From an uncultured Candidatus Saccharibacteria bacterium (GTDB lineage Bacteria > Patescibacteriota > Saccharimonadia > Saccharimonadales > Saccharimonadaceae), in contig CAMYZS010000009.1 of NCBI GenBank assembly GCA_947303945.1, positions 1-59,030 on the forward strand: a stretch of 59,030 nt of DNA, given 5' to 3'. The notes under the pieces were generated by a model. That model worked only from the letters and a program-made list of their open reading frames with translations, was not told where the DNA came from and did no database searches. Shown piece after piece: positions 24,813 through 33,107 of the stretch (positions are counted from its first letter, which is position 1; each line of letters starts with the position of its first letter). A program made the position numbers and the translations under genes.

Positions 24813-24841
24813 ATGCTATCACACTTATGCTTTTCTGTCAA
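24813..24841 (-). promoter_or_regulatory. Consensus promoter of the 95-aa gene
   Basis: Minus-strand TTGACA (24836-24841), 17-bp spacer, TGA TAGCAT (-10 at 24813-24818). Leader about 90 nt and purine-rich before AAAGGA. Confidence 0.8.
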
Positions 24842-24977
24842 GTATACTTATGCTTATTACCTGGCAAATTGTCAAATTCAACAGAGGTCAGAAGCCACTT
24901 GAAAATTCTCAGAATTATTTTCACCACCCCGCAAAATAACAAATTATTTATATCACAGTTAGACTATTCGGCTCGTT

Positions 24978-27905
24978 TTATGCTTTTTCTAACGAAATCG
25001 CAACATTCTTATCGTCAATCTTCACTATTTCGTCATATTCATAGTTAGCGTCTTCCGAAAACGCCGTCGCCAAAACTTCATTCTTCAGCATCTCTAAGTG
25101 TTGTTTTGGCACCTTGACCGAAACCGACAATTTAATCCTATCATCCACATTTAGCCCAGCTTTTTTACGCGCAGCCTGAACAAAACGGATTAACTCGCGT
25201 ACAAATCCTTCCTCGCGCAACTCCTTAGTTATTTTTTTATCGAGTACTAATTCTTTTCCATGTACAACTTTTTTAACATTCACCTCTTCAGCAATAATAT
25301 TCTCGTAGAATTCTTCCAACTTTTCGCCCTTATAAGTCAATTGCATAAGTGGTTGGCGGACCTTGATTTGACCAAAACCATCATCGCGCAACATGCGTAA
25401 CGCTAAGCCGTCCTTAATGATCTCTCGGCAGCGCGCCATATCGTCCAAAACCTTTTGGTCGACCTCAATGTTTTGCGGATAATTCAAAAGATGCACCGAC
25501 TCACCCTCTTCGCCGCCAGTCATATTTTGCCAAAGCTCCTCCGCCAAAAACGGCACAAACGGCGCAACTATAGCAGCAAACTTTACCAATACCGTATATA
25601 GCGTCCAATACGCCTCAGCCTTATCGCCGTCATCCTCGGACTTCCAAAAACGTCGACGCGACCGGCGCACAAACCAATTCGAAAGGTCGTCAATAAATGG
25701 CAACACCCCAGCTAACGCTTTTGGTATATTATATTGATCCATTCCCTCAATTACTTCAGCCTTTACCTGATGCAAACGCGAGATAATCCAGCGATCAAGC
25801 GGATTCTTTAAATCGCCGAAAGTCGTCTTACTAGACGGCTTCCAACTGTTCTTTGAGTCCCAACCGTCTACGCTCGCATACATTGTAAAGAAATCATAAA
25901 CATTCCAAATCATCGTCAGTTTCCGCGCCGTATCGGATACATCTTTATCAATCAAAGCAAAATCCTCACCAGCAAGAACTGGGCTAGATAACAGCTGAAA
26001 GCGCAAGGCATCTGCCGAAAACTTGTCCATTAGTTCGTTCGGATCAGTATAATTACCAAGCGATTTACTCATCTTACGGCCATCATTACCCGCCAACGTG
26101 CCTGTCGTAATCACGTTCTTGTACGCACATTCGCCAAATAAAGCCGTATTTACAGCATGAACATAGTAAAACCATGCCCGTACCTGACCGACATACTCCA
26201 CAATAAAGTCAGCCGGGTAATTCTTTTCAAATTTCTCCTTATTCTCAAACGGATAGTGCATCTGCGCAAATGGCATCGAGCCAGACTCAAACCAACAGTC
26301 TAACACTTTATCTACACGTGTAAAATGTTCACCATCAATATCAAATTCAATCGCATCTACCCATGGACGATGATAGTCATCAAGACGCACGCCGGATAAC
26401 TCATACAACTCATCATAAGAACCGACCACCCTAATCGAACCTTTATCACCCTTCCAAACCGGCATCGCAGTCGCCCAAAAACGGTCGCGCGAAAGATTCC
26501 AGTCTGGCGCCTGTTCAATATTCTTCGCAAAACGACCATATTTTAAATGCGCCGGGAACCAATTAATATCTTCATTCTTTTCAAGCATCAAAGATTTACT
26601 ACTCTCAATGTCAAAAAACCAGCTCGGAAACGCACGATACATAATACGCTGTTTGCTTCGCGGATTAAACGGATACTCGTGCTTAATATACTCGATTTTC
26701 CAGATAATTCCCTTCTCTTCTAGACATTTCGCAATAAACTTATTAGCCGCCCAAATCTCAACCCCATTTTCATCTGTATCGCGTACACCCAGCTCATGCA
26801 GTCTGTCGGCATATTCTGGAAGATAATAACCATTCTCATCCAGAGTATCGACAAAATCTATCTTGCCGTCATTCTGACGATATAGCTCATAATCATCTTC
26901 ACCATAGGCTGGCGCAATATGTACGATACCGGTGCCTTCTTCCTCGCCCACAAAGTCCGCCGCAAAAACCTGACAAATCGTACCATCCAAGCTCTCATAT
27001 TTCAGACCAACCAAATCGCTCCCTTTAATGTCATTATGAACTATCTCAATCTCGTGCCCTTCAAAAAGCTTCTCGGCACATTTATCCGCTACAATCAAAA
27101 GTTCTTTCTTGCCGTCAACTCTCAGAGCCGTATATGCCAAATCCTTCTTAACGGCTAATGCACGGTTCGCCATCAACGTCCACGGCGTCGTTGTCCAGGC
27201 AATTAGATACACTTTGTCCTTCGTCTCATAAGCCTTGCCATACTTCTGCTTTGGTTGCAAACGAAATCGTACATACGCACTCGGATCAGTCACCGTCTGA
27301 TACGCATCATTATCCATCGTCACCTCCGCCTTCGAAACCGGCGTTGCAAACTTCGTATCATACATCAAAACTTTTCGACCCTCATAAATCTTGCCCTTCT
27401 CATAAAGTGTCTTAAACGCCCACCAGACCGACTCCATGAAATCCTTATTCATCGTCCGATAGCAATTATCAAAATCCACCCAACGGCCAATCCGATCGAT
27501 CGTACCACGCCAAGTCTCCGAGTTCGCTACCATCGACTCGCGCGCCTTCGTAATATACGTTTCAAGCGACCATTTCGTGCCAATCTCGCGCCTATCTGTA
27601 ATGCCAAGTTGTTTCTCAACAAAATTCTCCGCCGGAAGACCATGACAATCCCACCCCCAACGACGCTCAACGCGCTTTCCTCTCATTGTCCAGTAGCGCG
27701 GCACCGCATCTTTTACTATCGAAGAAAGCAAAGTGCCATGATGTGGATTGCCCGTAATAAATGGCGGACCATCATAAAACACATACGAATCATCACTCGA
27801 GCGCTGCTCGACCGATTTTTCAAAAGTTTTATTTTTCTTCCAATACTCCACCAAAGCTTTTTCATATTCGCTCGCTCGGCGTCGTTCACCATATTTGTAC
27901 TTCAT
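24978..27905 (-). CDS. ileS: Isoleucyl-tRNA synthetase
   Basis: A 975-aa class I synthetase charging tRNA-Ile. The ATP-binding HIGH-like motif is PPFITGNPHHGTLL and the KMSKS loop is GRKMSKSLGNY. The CP1 editing domain lies between them (TTTPWTLMANRALAV, ending GIVHIAPAYGEDDY). WGWDCHGLPAE and WFESGSMPFAQ are further signatures. It is of the eukaryote-like (IleS2) type, judging by the MKY.ERR.ASEYE-like start and the lack of a C-terminal zinc-ribbon. AAGGAG precedes the ATG. A T-box leader lies upstream, so expression should rise when tRNA-Ile is uncharged. Confidence 0.97.
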   Translation of the reverse strand: MKYKYGERRRASEYEKALVEYWKKNKTFEKSVEQRSSDDSYVFYDGPPFITGNPHHGTLLSSIVKDAVPRYWTMRGKRVERRWGWDCHGLPAENFVEKQLGITDRREIGTKWSLETYITKARESMVANSETWRGTIDRIGRWVDFDNCYRTMNKDFMESVWWAFKTLYEKGKIYEGRKVLMYDTKFATPVSKAEVTMDNDAYQTVTDPSAYVRFRLQPKQKYGKAYETKDKVYLIAWTTTPWTLMANRALAVKKDLAYTALRVDGKKELLIVADKCAEKLFEGHEIEIVHNDIKGSDLVGLKYESLDGTICQVFAADFVGEEEGTGIVHIAPAYGEDDYELYRQNDGKIDFVDTLDENGYYLPEYADRLHELGVRDTDENGVEIWAANKFIAKCLEEKGIIWKIEYIKHEYPFNPRSKQRIMYRAFPSWFFDIESSKSLMLEKNEDINWFPAHLKYGRFAKNIEQAPDWNLSRDRFWATAMPVWKGDKGSIRVVGSYDELYELSGVRLDDYHRPWVDAIEFDIDGEHFTRVDKVLDCWFESGSMPFAQMHYPFENKEKFEKNYPADFIVEYVGQVRAWFYYVHAVNTALFGECAYKNVITTGTLAGNDGRKMSKSLGNYTDPNELMDKFSADALRFQLLSSPVLAGEDFALIDKDVSDTARKLTMIWNVYDFFTMYASVDGWDSKNSWKPSSKTTFGDLKNPLDRWIISRLHQVKAEVIEGMDQYNIPKALAGVLPFIDDLSNWFVRRSRRRFWKSEDDGDKAEAYWTLYTVLVKFAAIVAPFVPFLAEELWQNMTGGEEGESVHLLNYPQNIEVDQKVLDDMARCREIIKDGLALRMLRDDGFGQIKVRQPLMQLTYKGEKLEEFYENIIAEEVNVKKVVHGKELVLDKKITKELREEGFVRELIRFVQAARKKAGLNVDDRIKLSVSVKVPKQHLEMLKNEVLATAFSEDANYEYDEIVKIDDKNVAISLEKA

Positions 27906-27930
27906 ACACTAGCACTCCTTTCTTTCGAAT

Positions 27931-28124
27931 AAAAAAATTCCAATCTTCATTGGAACTCCTTAGAGCGGTACCATCCAATTTCCAGATTACCTGGCCCTCA
28001 TTTTATCCTTTACGCAGACTCACGGATGATTCTAATAGACTTAACTTCTCGCACTAGTTACGTCGTTCTTTCATCAGCCTCGCAGTTGATAGCTGCTCAA
28101 ACGCTTTATGCTTGCATTATAGCA
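27931..28124 (-). promoter_or_regulatory. T-box riboswitch upstream of ileS
   Basis: On the minus strand an extended -10 TGC TATAAT (28116-28124) starts a leader of about 190 nt. It contains a stem I region, the T-box core GGATGGTACCGC (27965-27976), and a terminator hairpin TTCCAATGAAGATTGGAA followed by seven T (27931-27955), 26 bp before ileS. Uncharged tRNA-Ile should pair with the T-box bulge and block the terminator. ATC codons occur in the stem I area (about 28022-28030) as possible specifiers, but the fold was not computed. Confidence 0.85.
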
Positions 28125-28170
28125 TATTTATTCAAAAAGAAAAAATTCTGCAGACTTCCGCACTTAATAT

Positions 28171-28437
28171 TTAGTGCTCCATTAAATAATAGGACACATC
28201 ATCAATGCGCGGTAAATTATGTCCACGCCACATTTGGAGTAATCTCCCATCATCATCAAGAGCCAACATACTCGGATACTCAACAATATCATAGGCCTTA
28301 CAAAGGCTTTCCCCTTCCGGTTCATCTGGGGATAGACTCTCTGGCGCAACACCAACTCTCCGCTCACAATCATGTAGCCATTCCGTTACTGTCCGCCCAT
28401 AGTCAGACTCGTCACGCCAAATCACCACCACCCTCAT
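28171..28437 (-). CDS. Thioredoxin-fold-like small protein without CxxC
   Basis: An 88-aa protein that looks like a reduced thioredoxin/glutaredoxin fold: strand VVVIWRDES, helix with WLHDCERR, strand and cis-Pro-type turn YDIVEYPSMLALDDDG, then a strand LLQMWRGHNLP. There is no CxxC active site; only two separate cysteines are present (WLHDC and SLCKAY). It follows nrdR by 3 nt, so it is in the ftsZ-nrdR transcript. Redox activity is doubtful, and the fold assignment is by eye. Confidence 0.65.
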   Translation of the reverse strand: MRVVVIWRDESDYGRTVTEWLHDCERRVGVAPESLSPDEPEGESLCKAYDIVEYPSMLALDDDGRLLQMWRGHNLPRIDDVSYYLMEH

Positions 28438-28440
28438 ATA

Positions 28441-28914
28441 TTATTTCTCCTCATCTTCACGCTTTTTCATGCGTTCACGCTGCTCCGCAATACTGCGCTC
28501 GAGATCATCCAATGACTTAAATTCCTTAAACACACTCGCAAAACGTACGTAAGCCATTTCGTTCGTCTCCGAGAGAACATTTAAAATCGTTTCACCGATT
28601 ACGCTCGATAGGATCTCATCTTTACCTAACTCATAAATCATCTCTTCAACACGATCAACGACATTTTGTACATCTAAATCACTATTAAAATACTTGCCAA
28701 CACTATTTCGAATCGATTTCGCTAGCTTATCACGATCAAATGCTTCACGCGAGCCACTGCGCTTACTTACCATCAAGCCTGGTCGCTCAATTCGCTCATA
28801 AGTCGTAAAGCGATGTTTTCCATCTAGGGAAACTCGCCTACGACGAATCATTGTCCCATCCTGGGATTCGCGACTCTCTATAACCTTGCTCTCGCCAATC
28901 TTAAAATGGCTCAT
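28441..28914 (-). CDS. nrdR: NrdR-like transcriptional regulator lacking the zinc ribbon cysteines
   Basis: NrdR represses ribonucleotide reductase genes in response to ATP/dATP. The 157-aa protein keeps VIESRESQDGTMIRRRRV, HRFTTYERIE and the ATP-cone region (VSKRSGSREAFDRDKLAKSIRNSV, quoted in part: SGSREAFDRDKLAKS) plus the C-terminal helices ending YVRFASVFKEF. The usual N-terminal CPxC and the second CxxC are gone: it begins MSHFKIGESKV, and the second site reads VSLDGKHRF. The whole protein has no cysteine, so it cannot bind zinc there. AGGAG precedes the ATG. It lies 10 bp after ftsZ. Confidence 0.9.
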   Translation of the reverse strand: MSHFKIGESKVIESRESQDGTMIRRRRVSLDGKHRFTTYERIERPGLMVSKRSGSREAFDRDKLAKSIRNSVGKYFNSDLDVQNVVDRVEEMIYELGKDEILSSVIGETILNVLSETNEMAYVRFASVFKEFKSLDDLERSIAEQRERMKKREDEEK

Positions 28915-28924
28915 TTAGGCTCTC

Positions 28925-30157
28925 CTATTTGTTTTTCTTGCGACGTCTCAAGATAGCTGGAATATCGCTATCATCGTTTCCGCTATTGTCAGTCCGAATG
29001 CTATCCCACATATTCACGGTTGTAGCTTCAGCGAAATCTGCACTCTGGCTTTCTGACTCTAACTTTTCTTCATCTTTCTCCGCCTCATTAACCGGATCGG
29101 CCATCGCTTGGCTCGGCTTCGTTAAAGCTTCATCCTTGCTACCTACTGATTCAACCGCATTATGACCATACTCTTGCGCACGCGGATCATCGCGGTAATA
29201 CTCGGAATCGAAGCCAGTCGCCACCACCGTAACAATGATTTCATCCTCAAGCTCTGGGCGTATTGATGCGCCCCAAATAATATTCGCATCAGGGCTAACA
29301 CTCGCTGTAATTAACTCTGCCGCTTCACGCATTTCTTCCATCGTCACATCATAGCCACCAGCAATCGAGAATAGAACACCCCGAGCACCATCAATAGATA
29401 CTTCAATTAATGGTGATTCAATCGCTTGTTGAGCGGCGATACTGGCACGATTCTCACCAGAGGCACGACCAATGCCCATCAGGGCTGAACCAGCATCCTT
29501 CATAATAGCCTTAACGTCGGCGAAGTCTAGATTAATTAAACTATGTTCGGTAATCAATTCGGAAATGCCTTGAACACCTTGGCGCAATACTTCATCGGCA
29601 ATCTTAAAAGTCTCAAGAATAGGAGTTCTCTGATCAATAGTCTGAAGGAGACGATCGTTCGGAATCGTAATCAAAGCATCAACATTGCGCGCTAAACGCT
29701 CAATCGCCCAATCTGCGTTCGCCTTGCGCTTCGCTCCCTCAAACGAGAATGGCTTAGTCACAACACCGACCGCCAAAATGTCTTGTTTACGAGCCTCCTC
29801 CGCTACGATATAACCCGCGCCAGAACCAGTACCGCCGCCAGCGCCAAAAGTAATAAAAGCCATATCGGCGCCCGTCAACGAATTCTTGATTTCCTCACGG
29901 CTCTCTTCAGCTGCACGCTCTCCAACCGTCGGATCAGCACCCGCCCCCAAACCATTAGTCGTTTCGTGACCGAGATGTACCTTAATATCAGCCTTCGAGT
30001 TATGTAAAGCCTGCGCATCGGTATTCATCGCAATAAACTCGACACCACTTAAGCCAGCATCGCGCATACGGTTTACGGCAGAGCCACCCGCGCCACCAAT
30101 GCCAATAACTTTAATACTAGCGGTACTTTCCACCTCACTTGGCTTGACTTCAGGCAT
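28925..30157 (-). CDS. ftsZ: Cell division protein FtsZ
   Basis: A tubulin-like GTPase of 410 aa forming the division ring. The signature GGGTGSG lies in [31 protein letters not shown] begins the nucleotide-binding domain and [20 protein letters not shown] is the T7 region (quoted within limits: [15 protein letters not shown]). The C-terminal linker is acidic, and the conserved tail motif is [13 protein letters not shown], which should bind FtsA. GAGGAG precedes the ATG. It is transcribed after ftsA with a 76-bp gap. Confidence 0.98.
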   Translation of the reverse strand: MPEVKPSEVESTASIKVIGIGGAGGSAVNRMRDAGLSGVEFIAMNTDAQALHNSKADIKVHLGHETTNGLGAGADPTVGERAAEESREEIKNSLTGADMAFITFGAGGGTGSGAGYIVAEEARKQDILAVGVVTKPFSFEGAKRKANADWAIERLARNVDALITIPNDRLLQTIDQRTPILETFKIADEVLRQGVQGISELITEHSLINLDFADVKAIMKDAGSALMGIGRASGENRASIAAQQAIESPLIEVSIDGARGVLFSIAGGYDVTMEEMREAAELITASVSPDANIIWGASIRPELEDEIIVTVVATGFDSEYYRDDPRAQEYGHNAVESVGSKDEALTKPSQAMADPVNEAEKDEEKLESESQSADFAEATTVNMWDSIRTDNSGNDDSDIPAILRRRKKNK

Positions 30158-30233
30158 GTATTAACTCCTCACTTTTCTTCAATTCTTATCTAATAGTAAC
30201 ATTTGAATAATTATTTTGCTAGACTCGTATTTT

Positions 30234-31475
30234 TTATTTAAACTTTTGAAGTAACATCGAGAGAAAACCTTCACCCTTCGGTTTCTTCTGTTTCTTTCCG
30301 TTCATGATTCCGTCTAATACACTACCTTTGTTGTTTTCCTGATATTCAGCATCTGCAAACATTAAACCAATCGCCGTCGCATATTCAGGCTTCATAATTT
30401 CCTCACTCACGCCCAAAATACCTTCCGGCTTTCCTAGACGCACTGCGAGCTCTACCTGGTTGCGCGCATATATCTCGATATCACGCAATTTTGAACCGCC
30501 ACCAACCAAGATGAGCCCCTCCGGCAGACGCTTGTCATAACCCGCATGCTTCAATAATTTGCGCACTCCTTCAAATATCTCCTCGAGACGCGCTTCAACT
30601 ACTTCATCAACTTCTTCGCGCCTAAAACGATATTCCTCGCGCCCGCGCTTAATTACAATATCTTTATCGCTACTGCCAAACTTCGCCGAAGCAAAACGAA
30701 TCTTAATCTCCTCCGCTACCTCTGGGACGGTTTTTAAAACCGTAGCTAAATCGTTCGTAATATCATTACTTCCAATCGGCACCACACCAGTAAACTGCAG
30801 TTCCCCCTCATCAAATATAGCAACACCCGTCGTGGCGCTGCCCATATCAACTAAACCTACCCCATTTTCTTTTTGGGTATTCGTCACAATTACTCGCGAC
30901 GCAGCTACAACAGACGGCTCCAATAAGCGCACGTGCAAATTGCCCGCTTCGCAAGCTTTGTGAATATTTTCACAATCAGGAGATAGGGCTGATATTACAT
31001 TTGCACGAAGCTCTAAACGTGCACCATGCATACCAAACGGCTCCTTTATGCCACCCTGACCATCTAATACATATTCGTATGGAACTAAAGAAAGAATCTC
31101 TCGATTAGCAGGAATCTTACCCGCTACTGCTGCTTCTGCAATACGGTTAATATCTTCGTCTGTAATCTCATGGTCCGCCACGCCGACCGCAATCATACCG
31201 TCAACTTTTGTACTACCAATATGCGAGCCATTAATATTTACTGCCGCATCATTCACCTCAAGGCCACTCATCCCCTCGACGGCACGCAAACACGTATCAA
31301 TTACTCTTGGCGGAGACATCAATTCCTTTACGATTCCACGACGTAATCCCTCTGAAGGGACCTCGCCGAATCCTACAACTGATATCTTGCCATCATGACC
31401 AATCGTGCCCATAACGGCCCGGGTAGTACTGGTGCCAATATCTAACCCTACTGCAAAGCGAGCTTTTTCTTCCAT
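30234..31475 (-). CDS. ftsA: Cell division protein FtsA
   Basis: An actin-like ATPase (413 aa) tethering FtsZ to the membrane. GLDIGTSTTRAVMG is the phosphate-1 motif, LVDMGSATTGVAIF phosphate-2 and LILVGGGSKL the adenosine motif. The SHS2/1C domain lies at about residues 85-165. The C-terminal amphipathic helix FLSMLLQKFK would be the membrane anchor. The mRNA is probably leaderless: TGC TACAAT ends 6 nt before the ATG. Confidence 0.97.
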   Translation of the reverse strand: MEEKARFAVGLDIGTSTTRAVMGTIGHDGKISVVGFGEVPSEGLRRGIVKELMSPPRVIDTCLRAVEGMSGLEVNDAAVNINGSHIGSTKVDGMIAVGVADHEITDEDINRIAEAAVAGKIPANREILSLVPYEYVLDGQGGIKEPFGMHGARLELRANVISALSPDCENIHKACEAGNLHVRLLEPSVVAASRVIVTNTQKENGVGLVDMGSATTGVAIFDEGELQFTGVVPIGSNDITNDLATVLKTVPEVAEEIKIRFASAKFGSSDKDIVIKRGREEYRFRREEVDEVVEARLEEIFEGVRKLLKHAGYDKRLPEGLILVGGGSKLRDIEIYARNQVELAVRLGKPEGILGVSEEIMKPEYATAIGLMFADAEYQENNKGSVLDGIMNGKKQKKPKGEGFLSMLLQKFK

Positions 31476-31481
31476 AAGCTT

Positions 31482-31490
31482 ATTGTAGCA
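31482..31490 (-). promoter_or_regulatory. Extended -10 promoter of ftsA, leaderless
   Basis: Minus-strand TGC TACAAT, 6 nt (AAGCTT) before the ATG, which puts the expected +1 on the A of ATG. Confidence 0.75.
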
Positions 31491-31495
31491 TACCC

Positions 31496-32242
31496 TTATA
31501 TTTGGGTTAAGATTTCATAACCATCTTCGGTCACTAAAACCGTATGTTCAAAGTGACACCCCAAAGAACCATCTTTCAAACAAACCGTCCATCCACTATC
31601 ACTCTCCTTAACCATATTATCCGGCTTACCTAAACTCGACATCGGCTCAATACAAATCGTATCGCCAACTTGCAATTCGTAACCATGTCCGCGCTTACCG
31701 TAATTTGGCACTTCTGGCGGCATATGCATACTCTTTCCAATACCGTGCCCAATATAATTCTTAATTATACCGAGCTTTCCCTTCTTTAGCTGCTTCTCAA
31801 CCGCATAGCCAATGTCGCCTATCTTCGCTCCTGGCTTTACTTGTTCAATCCCCTCATATAAGGCAGACTCTGTAAAACTTAACAAATGCTTCTGCGCTGC
31901 CGTCGGTTTTTCACCCACAATCATCGTAAAAGCCGAATCCACATAGTAGCCCTGATATTTTATTACCAAATCATAACTAACCTTATCTCCATCTTCTAGC
32001 TCAATGTCTTTCGGGATTCCATGAATTAACTCTTCGTTCACCGAAATACAAATTGACCCAGGAAAGTTAACTTCTGGCTCATAGTATGCAATTCCGCAAC
32101 CATATTCTTTAATTTTTTTCGCCACCCATGCATCAATTTCTTTCCCAGTTTTTCCAATCTGCGTATATTCACGTAGCTCGGCAAAAATTCTCGCCATAAT
32201 TTTTCCGCCCACACGCATTGCATCAATTTTCTTCAGGTCCAC
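31496..32242 (-). CDS. map: Methionine aminopeptidase, type I
   Basis: Removes the initiator Met after deformylation. The 248-aa length fits type Ia. Metal ligands are visible in order: Asp in VSYDLVIKY, Asp in YYVDSAFTM, His in YIGHGIGKSMH, Glu in ICIEPMSS and Glu in CHFEHTVLVT. The adk gene ends 1 nt before the start, so the two are co-expressed. With def and fmt in the same window, the full formyl-Met cycle is represented. Confidence 0.97.
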   Translation of the reverse strand: MDLKKIDAMRVGGKIMARIFAELREYTQIGKTGKEIDAWVAKKIKEYGCGIAYYEPEVNFPGSICISVNEELIHGIPKDIELEDGDKVSYDLVIKYQGYYVDSAFTMIVGEKPTAAQKHLLSFTESALYEGIEQVKPGAKIGDIGYAVEKQLKKGKLGIIKNYIGHGIGKSMHMPPEVPNYGKRGHGYELQVGDTICIEPMSSLGKPDNMVKESDSGWTVCLKDGSLGCHFEHTVLVTEDGYEILTQI

Positions 32243-32809
32243 TTAGATAGTCTCCGATTCTCGAGTACCAATTATACTCCACTCGTACAAAATATTCTCT
32301 ATTCTTTGCGTAATTTCCTCAATCGCTCCTTCGCCATTCACATGTGCCGTTTTTATGCCCGCTTTCTCTAATTTCTCAATCATTGAATAAATATTTTGCT
32401 CAATAATCCTCCATCGCCTCTCTATCGGCTCCCGCGTATCATCTGCCCGACCACGCAGCTCCAGACGACGCCATAGTTCTTCGCGGCTTACATCAAAAAT
32501 GATTGCACCGTCTATATACTTATCATCGCCATTATCAACAATCCAATTCGCCTGCCACTGATCGCGCGGGTAGCCATCTAGTATCGCATTCCGTCCATTC
32601 TCAACTTCCTTCATCATTTCATTATGCATCAGCTTCACTACAAACTCGTCTGGCACCAGTTCTCCCTTTTTCATTGTCTCATTCATCACAGGGTCGTTGC
32701 ATTCTCGCAATAATTGGCCAACCGACATCCAGCGCCAACCATATTTCTTCGCCAGGACTTCGCCTTGAAGGCTTTTACCGCTACCTGCCAACCCAAAGAA
32801 GATAATCAT
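32243..32809 (-). CDS. adk: Adenylate kinase
   Basis: Converts ATP + AMP to 2 ADP. The start is set at ATG 32809, where AAAGGAGC sits 5 nt upstream and the protein begins MIIFFGLAGSGKS (P-loop). A longer frame to 32851 adds unrelated residues. The AMP-binding region has SVGQLLRE, and DGYPRDQWQAN is the adenylate kinase signature. RGRADDTREPIERRW covers the short LID. At 188 aa it is a short-LID form without a zinc finger. Confidence 0.95.
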   Translation of the reverse strand: MIIFFGLAGSGKSLQGEVLAKKYGWRWMSVGQLLRECNDPVMNETMKKGELVPDEFVVKLMHNEMMKEVENGRNAILDGYPRDQWQANWIVDNGDDKYIDGAIIFDVSREELWRRLELRGRADDTREPIERRWRIIEQNIYSMIEKLEKAGIKTAHVNGEGAIEEITQRIENILYEWSIIGTRESETI

Positions 32810-32835
32810 TTTTTGCTCCTTTTTTATTTCGTAAA

Positions 32836-32864
32836 AAATACCCCATCTCAAAGGGAGGGGTATT
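32836..32864 (-). terminator. Terminator of rpsU
   Basis: Minus-strand AAATACCCC / GGGGTATTT stem followed by TTTTA. Lies directly after the rpsU stop and just before adk. Confidence 0.85.
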
Positions 32865-32866
32865 TC

Positions 32867-33085
32867 CTATTTAAGGCCCAACTTCATACGCTCGGCTTTT
32901 TCAGCTTTACGCTTATCGCGCAAGATTGCTTTCAAACGACGTTCGCGCTTAGAAATCGGCTTCGAGAAGCGCATGCTTTCCTTCGCAGTCGCCATGACGC
33001 CACTCTGTAGAACCTTACGATTGAAGCGACGAATAATATTCTCGTTAGCTTCGCTCTGGTCTTTTCTAGTTACTTTGATTGCCAT
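32867..33085 (-). CDS. rpsU: Ribosomal protein S21
   Basis: A 72-aa 30S protein near the mRNA exit/anti-SD region. It begins MAIKVTRKDQSEAN and has the basic core FNRKVLQSGVM and ISKRERR. The start is set at 33085: a longer frame from 33124 runs into the promoter. TGC TAGAAT lies 10 nt upstream, so the leader is only a few nucleotides. Confidence 0.95.
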   Translation of the reverse strand: MAIKVTRKDQSEANENIIRRFNRKVLQSGVMATAKESMRFSKPISKRERRLKAILRDKRKAEKAERMKLGLK

Positions 33086-33107
33086 ACTGTCGCTAATTCT
33101 AGCATAT

